Assembly (NCBI GenBank): GCA_945865565.1
Contig: CAMBEK010000008.1
Location: 1-64,000, forward strand
Direction: 5' to 3'
Source of the DNA: Pseudobacteriovorax antillogorgiicola
GTDB taxonomy: Bacteria; Bdellovibrionota_B; Oligoflexia; Oligoflexales; RGVZ01
Length of the DNA: 64,000 nt
Each line of letters opens with the position of its first letter. Within the stretch, counting starts at the first letter, position 1. Below the pieces are notes generated by a model. The model was not told the DNA's origin, did not search any database, and saw nothing but the letters and a program-made list of their open reading frames with translations. Below, piece after piece: positions 46,620 through 56,990 of this stretch. The translations under genes and the position numbers were made by a program.

Positions 46620-48254
46620 TCAGCCGCCTACGTCAACGGGGGCAGCATCACCGGCATCTGCAACTTCCTTGCGGTCGTCAATTTTGATGTAGTCTGGGTT
46701 TTCCCAAATCCTGCCGCGTTTCTTCAGATCTTCACGCAGGCTTTTTTCCATCGAACTCAGGTAGGAAGAACCAAAGGATCCCGATTCTGAGCGGCGCAGT
46801 TCGTTCTTTTTATCGACCGTCAACTTGGCCATGTCGGCATCGACCTTCTTCTTGAGGCGCAGGACGTAATGCGCCCCCCGACTCTCAACCAGCTGCTGCG
46901 CCGTCTGGCCAGCCTGCCTGAGGGATGAAATGGAAGACAATACGCTGTTATCACTGCCTATTTCTGGTATCACCTTTGCCGTTAATGCAAATTCACCAGT
47001 GGATTTCCAGGTCAATCCCAGTTCCTTGCGAACGCGCTCCAATTCATCGCCACCTTTGGCGACTGCAACGGCCAGCTTATCGACCTCGGCCTTGACCAAT
47101 GCCGGACGACCTTCGTCGGCCAACAACTTCCGGGCAATGCCCCCAGATGCTTGGGCCAGCGTCTCATTGCGCGCGGCCTTGATTTCCTCGACCTTGATCA
47201 CATGAAAGCCAAAGGGTGATTCAACTGGTTCGCTGATCTGGCCTGGCTTCATGGCGAAGGCCGCATCGGCAAATTCCTTGACCATCATCTCACGGGAAAA
47301 GAAACCGAGATCGCCGCCCTTGCTTTTGCCGGCGGCCTCATCCGTAAATTCCCTGGCGACTTTGGCGAAATCCGCCCCGGCAGCCCGAACTTTGGCAATA
47401 ACTTCCGCGGCGCGTTTGCGAGCGACTTCCTTGCCGCGCTTTGCCGCGTCCGCCGAAGCACTACGAGAGCCCTCGAATCCGACTAGAATATGGCGGGCCC
47501 GAACCTGAGCCTCGGACTTGAACTCCGAAGAATGGCCCTCGAAGTAGTCTTTGATCTTCTTTTTGCCTTCATCGGATGCTTCAAACTTGGCAACGTCGCC
47601 TTCGGGCACACTTAACTTGATGTCGGCCGCGGAAAGCTTCAGATAGTCGATATCCATTTTGCTCTCAGAAAGAGCGAACTGCTGTACCAGCCCGGCATCA
47701 CTGACAAAATGAGACTGACCAACAAAATCCTTAAAGCGCTGAACCGTCAGGGAGCGCCGGATTTCGTCCTGAAAACTGGCCTCTGTATGGCGGTTGGAGC
47801 GAAGGTAGTTTTTGAAGGCCTCTGGAGAAAAGGCGCCCTTCTCGTCCTTGAAGGCCTGGGCATCGGTCAAAAGGCGGGCAATCTCGTCGTCACTGACCAG
47901 CATTCCCGCTGTGACGGCTTCGGCAAACATGATCCGCTCATCGATAAGCTGTCCCAAAACCCCCTGGGCAAGGCGGAAGGTTGCCGGATCGAATCCATCC
48001 TTGAACTGGGCCTGAAGTCGCTGATATGACGCCTGATATGCCCGCCGGAATTCATTGCCCGTGATGGAATCACTGCCCACTTTTGCAGCAGATCCAGACG
48101 GTGCGCGCATGCCTCCGTTGTGGTCACAGACCCCGAAAAAGCTCATGGCGAGGACTGCCACAAGGAGGGTCGTATAGGCACCAGAGTTCCTCAGAAGTTT
48201 TTTCCCGCTCAGGTCCTTGAGCCTCGAGAGCCCCGTATTCTTCCAGCGCAGCAT
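46620..48254 (-). CDS. PpiD/SurA-like peptidyl-prolyl isomerase
   Basis: N-terminal TM; SurA_N-like domain; parvulin motif VRARHILVGFE...GGDLGFFSREMMVKEFADAAFAMKPGQISEPVESPFGFHVIKV. Confidence 0.9.
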   Translation of the reverse strand: MLRWKNTGLSRLKDLSGKKLLRNSGAYTTLLVAVLAMSFFGVCDHNGGMRAPSGSAAKVGSDSITGNEFRRAYQASYQRLQAQFKDGFDPATFRLAQGVLGQLIDERIMFAEAVTAGMLVSDDEIARLLTDAQAFKDEKGAFSPEAFKNYLRSNRHTEASFQDEIRRSLTVQRFKDFVGQSHFVSDAGLVQQFALSESKMDIDYLKLSAADIKLSVPEGDVAKFEASDEGKKKIKDYFEGHSSEFKSEAQVRARHILVGFEGSRSASADAAKRGKEVARKRAAEVIAKVRAAGADFAKVAREFTDEAAGKSKGGDLGFFSREMMVKEFADAAFAMKPGQISEPVESPFGFHVIKVEEIKAARNETLAQASGGIARKLLADEGRPALVKAEVDKLAVAVAKGGDELERVRKELGLTWKSTGEFALTAKVIPEIGSDNSVLSSISSLRQAGQTAQQLVESRGAHYVLRLKKKVDADMAKLTVDKKNELRRSESGSFGSSYLSSMEKSLREDLKKRGRIWENPDYIKIDDRKEVADAGDAAPVDVGG

Positions 48255-48399
48255 TGAGAGAGTCCTTTCTTGTCATTTCTGCTCAGATGGGAAATAAGTA
48301 ATCATAATCTGTAGCACAAAATGAACGAGCGTGTTAACGACGATTAAAATAGATTATTACGACTGCACTGGTCTATCCGCAATAGTCAGACCCACGTAA

Positions 48400-49458
<1,059 letters not shown>

Positions 49459-49499
49459 AAATCCATCAACAGAAGACCTGAACCGGGAGCAATCCGGCC

Positions 49500-50387
49500 A
49501 TGACGACGCGTCAGAGCCACCTTCAAAAAGTTGCTTTGATTGCCAGCGCGGTGATCGCTCCCTTTTTCTTTTTATCCTCGACCATGAAGCCTTGGCGCGG
49601 TGACCGGGTCAACTCCATCGTTGGCCAGGAAGTCATCCATCCCGCGATGTCCACCTGGCATGGCATGGCCACCTACCTTGCAAGCGTCTGGCAGTCCTAC
49701 ATCGCGCTTTCCGGTGCGGCCGAGGAAAATCACCAGTTGAAGGAGAAAGTGGCTATCCTTCAAACCAAACTCATGGATTACGAAGAACAGGTCAGGCAAA
49801 CCGCGCGCCTCCGCCAATTATTGGGCCTGTCGGAATTGCAGCCGGAAAAGATGCTGGTGGCGGAAGTCATTGGTACCCGGGTCAACAACCTGTTCAAGGC
49901 TTTGCGAATCAGCCGGGGAAGCCTCGACGGCGTAAAAGCCGGAATGCCAGTCATCGCACCGGAAGGCATCGTCGGGCGGGTCATCCGCACCGGACTGAAA
50001 GAATCTGATGTTCAGCTTCTCGTTGATTTCGACTTCAACCTCGATGTTCTTTTGCAGAGGACCAGAGTCCGCGGCGTGCTCAACGGATTTTCCAACGACC
50101 TCTGCCGCCTGAATTTGCAAAAGGGTGCGGACATCAGAATTGGCGACACCATCATTACCTCTGGAATTGTCGGTGGCTTTCCCAAAGGTCTGCCAGTGGG
50201 CCGCGTGATGCGCATCACCTACGAATCCGACAACGTTTCCCAGATCATCACTGCAGAGCCTTGGGTGGACTACCGGCGCCTCGAGGAAGTCATGGTGCTG
50301 CACCAATTGGACCCCGAATTGCAAAAAATAGTGGAAACCGCAGGGCGCGAATGGCTTGAACGCACGCTGAAAAGCGGAAACGGTTAA
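49500..50387 (+). CDS. mreC: Rod shape-determining protein MreC
   Basis: N-terminal TM, coiled coil, GVKAGMPVIAPEGIVGRVI; follows mreB. Confidence 0.9.
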   Translation: MTTRQSHLQKVALIASAVIAPFFFLSSTMKPWRGDRVNSIVGQEVIHPAMSTWHGMATYLASVWQSYIALSGAAEENHQLKEKVAILQTKLMDYEEQVRQTARLRQLLGLSELQPEKMLVAEVIGTRVNNLFKALRISRGSLDGVKAGMPVIAPEGIVGRVIRTGLKESDVQLLVDFDFNLDVLLQRTRVRGVLNGFSNDLCRLNLQKGADIRIGDTIITSGIVGGFPKGLPVGRVMRITYESDNVSQIITAEPWVDYRRLEEVMVLHQLDPELQKIVETAGREWLERTLKSGNG

Positions 50388-50398
50388 GGGAGGTCACC

Positions 50399-50968
50399 AT
50401 GGAAAGAATTCTGGAAGCCTCCGGGACAAACCGGCTGCAAAAGGTCCTTGCCGCATTGTGGCCGCAGCCCGATTCGGGCAATTTCCTGTTGGACGTTTTC
50501 CACGTGTTTCTGCTGGCGGCCATCGAACAGTCGATGATTCCTCACCAGATGCTTGGTGTGTTCAGAATTGACATTCTCACTCCGTGGCTCTTCGTTTTTT
50601 TCGTATTTGCCCCATTGCGCAAATCGCTACCACTGGCAATCCTTGCCGGCCTCATTCAGGAAACACGCTCCACCGCGCCAGCCGGCATGTACATGTCAGC
50701 CTACTGGAGTGCCGCCGTCACGCTGCATTTTATTCGTCATACGCTATCCTGGCGCCATGTCGGTCCCTGGAATGTCATGCTGGCATCCTGCATGGCATGG
50801 GTCATCTCTTTTGAGACCCTTGTGATTGCTGTGACACAGGATCCAGGCCGCCTGGGCTGGAAGTATGGATTCAGCCAGATTTTCCGGATTCTCATTGCAA
50901 TCGCGATTGGTGTTTTCTTTGCACGGACCGCAAAAAACAGACTTCCACCTGAGGACCAGGTCGGATGA
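50399..50968 (+). CDS. mreD: MreD-like membrane protein
   Basis: Polytopic protein between mreC and PBP2. Confidence 0.65.
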   Translation: MERILEASGTNRLQKVLAALWPQPDSGNFLLDVFHVFLLAAIEQSMIPHQMLGVFRIDILTPWLFVFFVFAPLRKSLPLAILAGLIQETRSTAPAGMYMSAYWSAAVTLHFIRHTLSWRHVGPWNVMLASCMAWVISFETLVIAVTQDPGRLGWKYGFSQIFRILIAIAIGVFFARTAKNRLPPEDQVG

Positions 50969-52929
50969 AAAAAATATTTCGCCGCGAATCCGTCGTCGTC
51001 GAAAATCGTTTCTTCTGGGCCTCGGTGGTTCTCGTAGGAATGACGGCGATCTTGATTTTGCGGCTGTGGTTTGTACAGGTCTACCGCGGTGAATATTACC
51101 GCCGGATTTCAGAGAACAACCGGATTCGAAAAATCGAAATCCCCGCACCCCGCGGCATCATCCTCGACCGGAATGGACAGGTTTTGCTCGGGAACCGTCC
51201 ATTCTTTGACCTCGCCTTCATCCCGCAATATGTCAAAGACAAGGAGACCACGTTCAAACTCCTGTCACGTTTGCTGCATGTGCCGGTGGCGACATTTGAA
51301 AAACGCCTTCAGCTTTCCTCCGGCCAGCCGAAATTCCTGCCGATCAACCTGAAACGGAACCTCTCCATCCACGAAGTATCTACCATTCAATCCAACAGGG
51401 TCTTCCTGCCTGGAATTGATACCAGTGTTGCTCCCCGCCGCGACTATCAGCCCGACACACCGGCGCACTTGCTGGGCTACCTTGGCGAAATCAATAAGGC
51501 CAAACTGGAAGAATTGAACCGCCACAACAAGGACAACCCCTACATGATGGGGGACCTGGTTGGTAAACAGGGCATCGAGGCGAGGTGGGAGCAGCATCTC
51601 CGCGGCAAGCGTGGTTACCGCATGATCCAGGTTGATGCCTTCGGTCGCCAGTCGCACTTGTTTGATCGCGACAAGTGGAACTTGCCCGAAGTCCCAGCAG
51701 TTCCCGGCGACGACATCATCTTGACCATCGATGCAGAACTTCAAAAAGTCACGGCTGACGCGTTCCGCGGAAAATACGGAGCCGTAGTGGTCATGAATCC
51801 GAAAAACGGTCAACTCCTGGCCATGGTGAGTGAGCCTGGATTTGATCCCGCAATTTACCAGATGGGCCTCAGCGGAGAAGAATGGCGCGCACTCCTGAGC
51901 GACCCCTTCCACCCCTTTCTGGACAAGACGACCGGCGGAGAATTTCCGCCAGGATCAACCTACAAGGCCGTCGTCGCCATGGCGGGCCTGGAAGAAAAAA
52001 TCATCGATCCGAATTCGCGGTTTTTTTGCCCAGGTCACTTCACCATCGGAAATCAAGTGTTCCACTGCCACGTTCGCGAGGGCCACGGCCTGGTCAACCT
52101 GCGCGAAGCCCTGATGCGATCTTGCGACGTGTTCTTCTATCACGTTGGCGTTGAACTTGGGGTGGACCGGATTGCGAAGTATGCACGGGCGCTGGGACTT
52201 GGTCAGCGCCTCGGTTTGACTCTCAACATGGAACGTCCGGGACTGGTTCCGACCACGGCGTGGAAAAAACTGACGCACCGCTTGCCCTGGGCCCCCGGAG
52301 AAACGCCACCCATCGCCATCGGCCAGGGTTACAATTTGCTGACTCCCGTGCAAATGGCATCGCTCTATGCAACCATCGCGAATGGCGGAAATATCTGGAA
52401 GCCACAAATCGTAGATCGCGTGGTAAGTCACGTCGGCAAAAAAATCCTTGAGGAATCACCCCAGCTGATCCGCACGGTTCCATACATCTCGCCTGAAACT
52501 TACGCCGCCGTTCGTGAAGGGTTGGAAGCCGTTGTCATGGACGAGCACGGAACCGGTAAAAAGGCACGAGTTGAAGGTATCCGCGTGGCTGGTAAGACCG
52601 GTTCCGTCCAAGTCGTCAGTTTAAAAAAGAACCACAACCAGCGTGATGTCAGCATGAAGTGGAAAGAACACGCCCTGTTTGCGGCCTTTGCACCGGCGGA
52701 AAATGCCGAGATTGTGGTTGCCGTCGTCAGCGAAAACGACAGTGTCGGTGGTGGTGGCGCATCCGCTGCACCGGTTGCAGGGAAAATCCTCAACGCCTAC
52801 TGGCAACTGAAAAAGCAAAGAGAAACCCTTGCGGCTGATGCCACCAAGGCGAAACTTGACATGCCTGATATGCTTGACATGAAGGACAGCAAGAATGCTG
52901 AAGTCACGGAAAACAAAAAGCGACTTTGA
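50965..52929 (+). CDS. mrdA: Penicillin-binding protein 2
   Basis: APRGIILDRNGQVL, FPPGSTYKAVVAM (SxxK), RSCDVFFY, VAGKTGSVQV (KTG). Confidence 0.95.
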   Translation: MKKIFRRESVVVENRFFWASVVLVGMTAILILRLWFVQVYRGEYYRRISENNRIRKIEIPAPRGIILDRNGQVLLGNRPFFDLAFIPQYVKDKETTFKLLSRLLHVPVATFEKRLQLSSGQPKFLPINLKRNLSIHEVSTIQSNRVFLPGIDTSVAPRRDYQPDTPAHLLGYLGEINKAKLEELNRHNKDNPYMMGDLVGKQGIEARWEQHLRGKRGYRMIQVDAFGRQSHLFDRDKWNLPEVPAVPGDDIILTIDAELQKVTADAFRGKYGAVVVMNPKNGQLLAMVSEPGFDPAIYQMGLSGEEWRALLSDPFHPFLDKTTGGEFPPGSTYKAVVAMAGLEEKIIDPNSRFFCPGHFTIGNQVFHCHVREGHGLVNLREALMRSCDVFFYHVGVELGVDRIAKYARALGLGQRLGLTLNMERPGLVPTTAWKKLTHRLPWAPGETPPIAIGQGYNLLTPVQMASLYATIANGGNIWKPQIVDRVVSHVGKKILEESPQLIRTVPYISPETYAAVREGLEAVVMDEHGTGKKARVEGIRVAGKTGSVQVVSLKKNHNQRDVSMKWKEHALFAAFAPAENAEIVVAVVSENDSVGGGGASAAPVAGKILNAYWQLKKQRETLAADATKAKLDMPDMLDMKDSKNAEVTENKKRL

Positions 52930-54103
52930 CGGCACAGCCCTCAGCCTTGGCAGCGACATCCGGGAATCCAACCAGCATTACTCCCGGATCCTCTGCACAA
53001 CTTTTGCGTTGCTTGTCATTCTTGGTCTTATCAACCTTTACAGCGCCACAGATGGCAAAGCGTTCTTCTACTCACAACTTCGCAACGCGACCCTTGGCAT
53101 CACACTCTTTTTCGCTTTTGGCTGGTTCATTCCGCCCCGTGCCCTCAACACATATGCCTACTGGATCTTTGGTTTTGTTTGCGCATTGCTAGCCTTTGTC
53201 TTGATTCTCGGCGACGTCGCTGGTGGATCGCAACGCTGGATTGAAATCGGTGGATTCCGGGGGCAACCTTCGGAACTTGCAAAAGTGACCGCTGCTCTGG
53301 TTACGGCGCGATTTTTTTACACCAACAAACTTCGATCTGCCTACAAACTGAGTGACTTGTGGCTGCTCGCGGGCATGATTGGGCTGATCTTTGTCCTGAT
53401 CTTTCCCCAGCCAGACCTTGGTACTGCGGGGATTTGTGTCTTGATCGCTGCTTGCCAGATCGCCTTTGTGCAGGTGGATCGCAAAAGCCTGATTATTGTA
53501 GCAACCACAGGCCTCGTCCTGCTAATCGTCGCCTGGTTTGGTCTCCTTCACGACTACCAAAAACTTCGCATCGTGAACTTGTTCAATCCGGGGATGGATC
53601 CAGGCGGCAGTGGTTATCACTCTTTGCAATCCCTGGTCGCGGTAGGCAGTGGACGAATCATGGGCAAGGGCTTCATGCAAGGCACTCAAACCCAGCTTCA
53701 GTTCCTGCCCGAGCGACACACCGACTTCATCTTTTCAGTTTTCGCGGAAGAGCACGGGTTTGCCGGGGCACTGATCACTTTCGTCCTTTTCGGCGTCTTG
53801 AACTACGTTGCCCTGGAGATCGCCCGTCAGGCCAAAGATTCATTCACCAGCCTGCTTGCCGTTGGGCTGACTGCGTTTTTATTTCTTGAATTCGTGATTA
53901 ACGCCTCGATGGTTCTGGGAATGTTCCCGGTCGTCGGAATTCCACTGCCTCTATTCAGTTACGGAGGTTCAGCCTACCTGAGTGTCTGCATCGCATTGGG
54001 CGCGCTGATCGCAATCGACCGGGAAAACCTCGGCCTTTTCCGCCGGGTGAAACCTTTTGGATCCGCTGCAGTCAAATCTGCAACGGCAATTCGCGGAATG
54101 TAA
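52895..54103 (+). CDS. rodA: Rod shape-determining protein RodA (SEDS family)
   Basis: Multiple TMs; GGSQRWIEIGGFRGQPSELAKV, FLPERHTDFIFSVFAEEHGF, MFPVVGIPLPLFSYGGSAYL. Confidence 0.95.
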   Translation: MLKSRKTKSDFDGTALSLGSDIRESNQHYSRILCTTFALLVILGLINLYSATDGKAFFYSQLRNATLGITLFFAFGWFIPPRALNTYAYWIFGFVCALLAFVLILGDVAGGSQRWIEIGGFRGQPSELAKVTAALVTARFFYTNKLRSAYKLSDLWLLAGMIGLIFVLIFPQPDLGTAGICVLIAACQIAFVQVDRKSLIIVATTGLVLLIVAWFGLLHDYQKLRIVNLFNPGMDPGGSGYHSLQSLVAVGSGRIMGKGFMQGTQTQLQFLPERHTDFIFSVFAEEHGFAGALITFVLFGVLNYVALEIARQAKDSFTSLLAVGLTAFLFLEFVINASMVLGMFPVVGIPLPLFSYGGSAYLSVCIALGALIAIDRENLGLFRRVKPFGSAAVKSATAIRGM

Positions 54104-54106
54104 ACA

Positions 54107-55018
54107 TTGCTCCAACGGCTGACCTACATTTTAGCCCTCTTGACCTCCCTGTCTGGATGCGGGCCATTGGAGCGGGGCGGCACAACGCCCCTGCTGCATG
54201 ACCTGACCCAAGCGCACCCGCCCAAGGCCCAAAGCGCCACATGGTACCGGCCACTAGCCGCAACACCTTGCCTTGACTACCTGCCACAAGGAATCAAGGA
54301 GGTTCGTTCGGGAAGTCACTTCATCGCAACGCGTCACGCAAATTTGTGGACGATCAAAACAGCGCCTCAACAGATTCACATTTGTGAGGCGCGCAATCAG
54401 AAAAATAAAACCGTTCAAACTTTGATGCCGTCGATCCAGTCGACGATCGACAGCCTTGCCGCCAGACATGCCACCCTGTCGAAGGCATTCCAAACCCTTA
54501 CTGGACAGCCTCTGCCGGAAGTGATCATCGATCTCTTTCCAATCTATGAGGACTCAAGCTCAGGAGAAACGCGATTCGTTACGGACAACGCGTCCTACGA
54601 CCCCGCAAGATCGCGGATCACGCTTTTTCCGTCATCAAACGACCAACAAGGCAAAGTGCACCTTTGGGCGGCACCATTTATTCATGCGCACGAATTGGCC
54701 CACCATACAATCGACAGTTTCAGAATGATGAAACAGATCCCGGAATTTCGAAATGCCGACGACGATGAGCCATTCGCGGATGTATTGGCATTTCTTGCCC
54801 TTGGAAGTAAACCTGAGTTCATCCGCGAACTCCCGGGATTTGGAGTCGATCGCGATCCTTCGTCCGCATTTTTCAGCGACGGCACACCAAAAGAATTTCG
54901 CGATTTTGAAATGGAGTCCCGCCTTAATGCTGCAGTGCGCGCCCACTTGCTCTGGAAGCAAATCTCACCAGACGATTTAGCCCGCGTCATCCTGAATGCA
55001 CGGCCTTCGTCGTTTTGA
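54107..55018 (+). CDS. Lipoprotein with metallopeptidase-like HExxH motif
   Basis: LLTSLSGC lipobox; HAHELAHHTIDSF with HELAHH. Confidence 0.6.
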   Translation: MLQRLTYILALLTSLSGCGPLERGGTTPLLHDLTQAHPPKAQSATWYRPLAATPCLDYLPQGIKEVRSGSHFIATRHANLWTIKTAPQQIHICEARNQKNKTVQTLMPSIQSTIDSLAARHATLSKAFQTLTGQPLPEVIIDLFPIYEDSSSGETRFVTDNASYDPARSRITLFPSSNDQQGKVHLWAAPFIHAHELAHHTIDSFRMMKQIPEFRNADDDEPFADVLAFLALGSKPEFIRELPGFGVDRDPSSAFFSDGTPKEFRDFEMESRLNAAVRAHLLWKQISPDDLARVILNARPSSF

Positions 55019-55116
55019 ACCCTTCGATATTTTTTTCCAGGAAATTTGACTCACCGGCCAACCTTGGCTACTCTTAAAAAAACGTCAGAAACAAATTGTA
55101 AAATCAGAGGTTTCCA

Positions 55117-56490
55117 ATGCCAGCAAGGATGCTGTTTGCGGAGCGCACAAATCGTACCGTTGGATTTGTTGCCACGATCTTGGTTGTGAGTTCAGGGTTC
55201 GCCATCCCGTCAACAGCGCAGGGCAGCAATCCCCGCCCCGAAGTCATCTATGGCGAAGACAACCGCCTGGACCTCTTTGATGCCAAGGTTCCAGACAACT
55301 TGCGCAAACTCGCCCGGTCGACCGCCGTCCTGATGAAGTCATCGGACCTGACCCCAAACAGTTCCCGCTCAGGCTACCTCAATATCCATTCTGAAAACTT
55401 CGGCGATGCCATGGAGCTTTGCCCCAGTGAGCCCTTCCGCGAACAGCCTTCGGCCGGATTCTGCTCTGGGTTTTTAGTGGGTCCAGACATTCTAGTTACT
55501 GCCGGCCACTGCATGGATTCTCAATCCCGCTGCGACATGACTTCATTCGTGTTTGACTATGGCTACATCGACCCCATGACAGACCTGTCATCTGTTCCAT
55601 CCAGCAACGTGTACCGGTGCCAATCAATCGTGGCGCAAGAACTTGATTCTGATACCAAGTCTGACTTCGCGATCGTCAAACTCGACCGCCCCGTCACGAA
55701 CCGGGCTCCGCTGAAATACAAAAAGAACGGCCTCGTTGCCGAAGGCACGAAACTGGTTGTGATTGGTCATCCAAGTGGCCTGCCGACAAAAGTCGCGGGC
55801 GATTCCAGCGTAAGGACATCAAACACTACAAAACCATTTTTTGTGGCCAACCTTGACACCTTTGGTGGCAATTCAGGATCTGCCGTCTTCAACGAAGACA
55901 CAGAAGAAGTTGAGGGCATTCTCGTCCGCGGCGACATGGATTTTCAATTTATCAACGGGTGCTACAAGAGTAACGTTTGTGAGCAGGACGCCTGCCGTGG
56001 TGAAGATGTCACGAGATCCCCCGTGTTTGCCGAGTATCTTGAAGTGGATGATCGCCCGACAGAGACTGAGACCGTGACCGTGGACGGCCTCGACACCGCG
56101 ATTCCAGATGACAATTCAGCGGGAGTGACGCAAACCCTGAATTTCAATAAATCAGCGGAGATCGCTGCCGTTGGTGTCCGCGTAAAGGTTGAACACAGTT
56201 TTCCGGCTGATATCCGCGTCAGCCTCCGCCACCCCGATGGAACGGTGATCGATCTCGGGACATTAGGCGTCTACAAGGATAATCCAAAACCGGCGGACAT
56301 TCCGGCAAGTCGCCCACCGGTTATTGCTGAACGAACCTTCGGTTTGGACGGCGTGCCTGTGAAAGCACTCCGCCAGCTGCGCAAGCGCGAGGCAATTGGA
56401 GACTGGAAAGTCACCGTGAGTGATACGGCTCAGGCCGACTCAGGAAAACTCCTGGAAATTGACCTCAAGGTTAAAACATACATTCCGTGA
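55117..56490 (+). CDS. Secreted trypsin-like serine protease with C-terminal proprotein-convertase P-domain
   Basis: LVTAGHCMD, DFAIVKLDRP, GGNSGSAVF; C-terminal HSFPADIRVSLRHPDGTVIDLG...GDWKVTVSDTAQADSGKL. Confidence 0.9.
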   Translation: MPARMLFAERTNRTVGFVATILVVSSGFAIPSTAQGSNPRPEVIYGEDNRLDLFDAKVPDNLRKLARSTAVLMKSSDLTPNSSRSGYLNIHSENFGDAMELCPSEPFREQPSAGFCSGFLVGPDILVTAGHCMDSQSRCDMTSFVFDYGYIDPMTDLSSVPSSNVYRCQSIVAQELDSDTKSDFAIVKLDRPVTNRAPLKYKKNGLVAEGTKLVVIGHPSGLPTKVAGDSSVRTSNTTKPFFVANLDTFGGNSGSAVFNEDTEEVEGILVRGDMDFQFINGCYKSNVCEQDACRGEDVTRSPVFAEYLEVDDRPTETETVTVDGLDTAIPDDNSAGVTQTLNFNKSAEIAAVGVRVKVEHSFPADIRVSLRHPDGTVIDLGTLGVYKDNPKPADIPASRPPVIAERTFGLDGVPVKALRQLRKREAIGDWKVTVSDTAQADSGKLLEIDLKVKTYIP

Positions 56491-56990
56491 AAACGTATTT
56501 GATTGCCATTGGATCGAACATGGGCGACCGGCTGGACTTCATCCGGCAGGCCGCCAGTCTTGTTCAGGTGCAATGCGGAACAATTGCGGCCCGCTCGCAC
56601 TTGTACGCCACAGAACCAGTTGGCGCGGCGGACCAAGAGTTTCTGAACGCAGCCTTCTCACTTGAATCCACTTTGAATCCTGAATCCCTGCTAAAAAAAC
56701 TTTTGGATATTGAGGTTTCTCTTGGCCGGACCCGCGAAGTCCACTGGGGTAACCGGAGCATCGATCTGGATATCATCCTGGCAAAAGAATCTGATGGCCA
56801 GCCCATTCAGCAGAATTCAAAAGCTCTGACAATTCCGCACCCAAGGATGTTGGAACGGGATTTTGTCCTGTGCCCGGCAACGGATGTTGCACCCGATTGG
56901 ACGCATCCAGTCAGTGAAAAAACCCTGTTAAATGAGCTCCGAAGCCGGTTCCCGAATCGCCTGCAACCGCTGGCGAATCTCGTTTTCTGA
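56487..56990 (+). CDS. folK: 2-amino-4-hydroxy-6-hydroxymethyldihydropteridine pyrophosphokinase
   Basis: AIGSNMGDRLDFIRQA, ATEPVGAADQEFLNA, GNRSIDLDIIL, IPHPRMLERDFVLCP. Confidence 0.95.
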   Translation: MKTYLIAIGSNMGDRLDFIRQAASLVQVQCGTIAARSHLYATEPVGAADQEFLNAAFSLESTLNPESLLKKLLDIEVSLGRTREVHWGNRSIDLDIILAKESDGQPIQQNSKALTIPHPRMLERDFVLCPATDVAPDWTHPVSEKTLLNELRSRFPNRLQPLANLVF

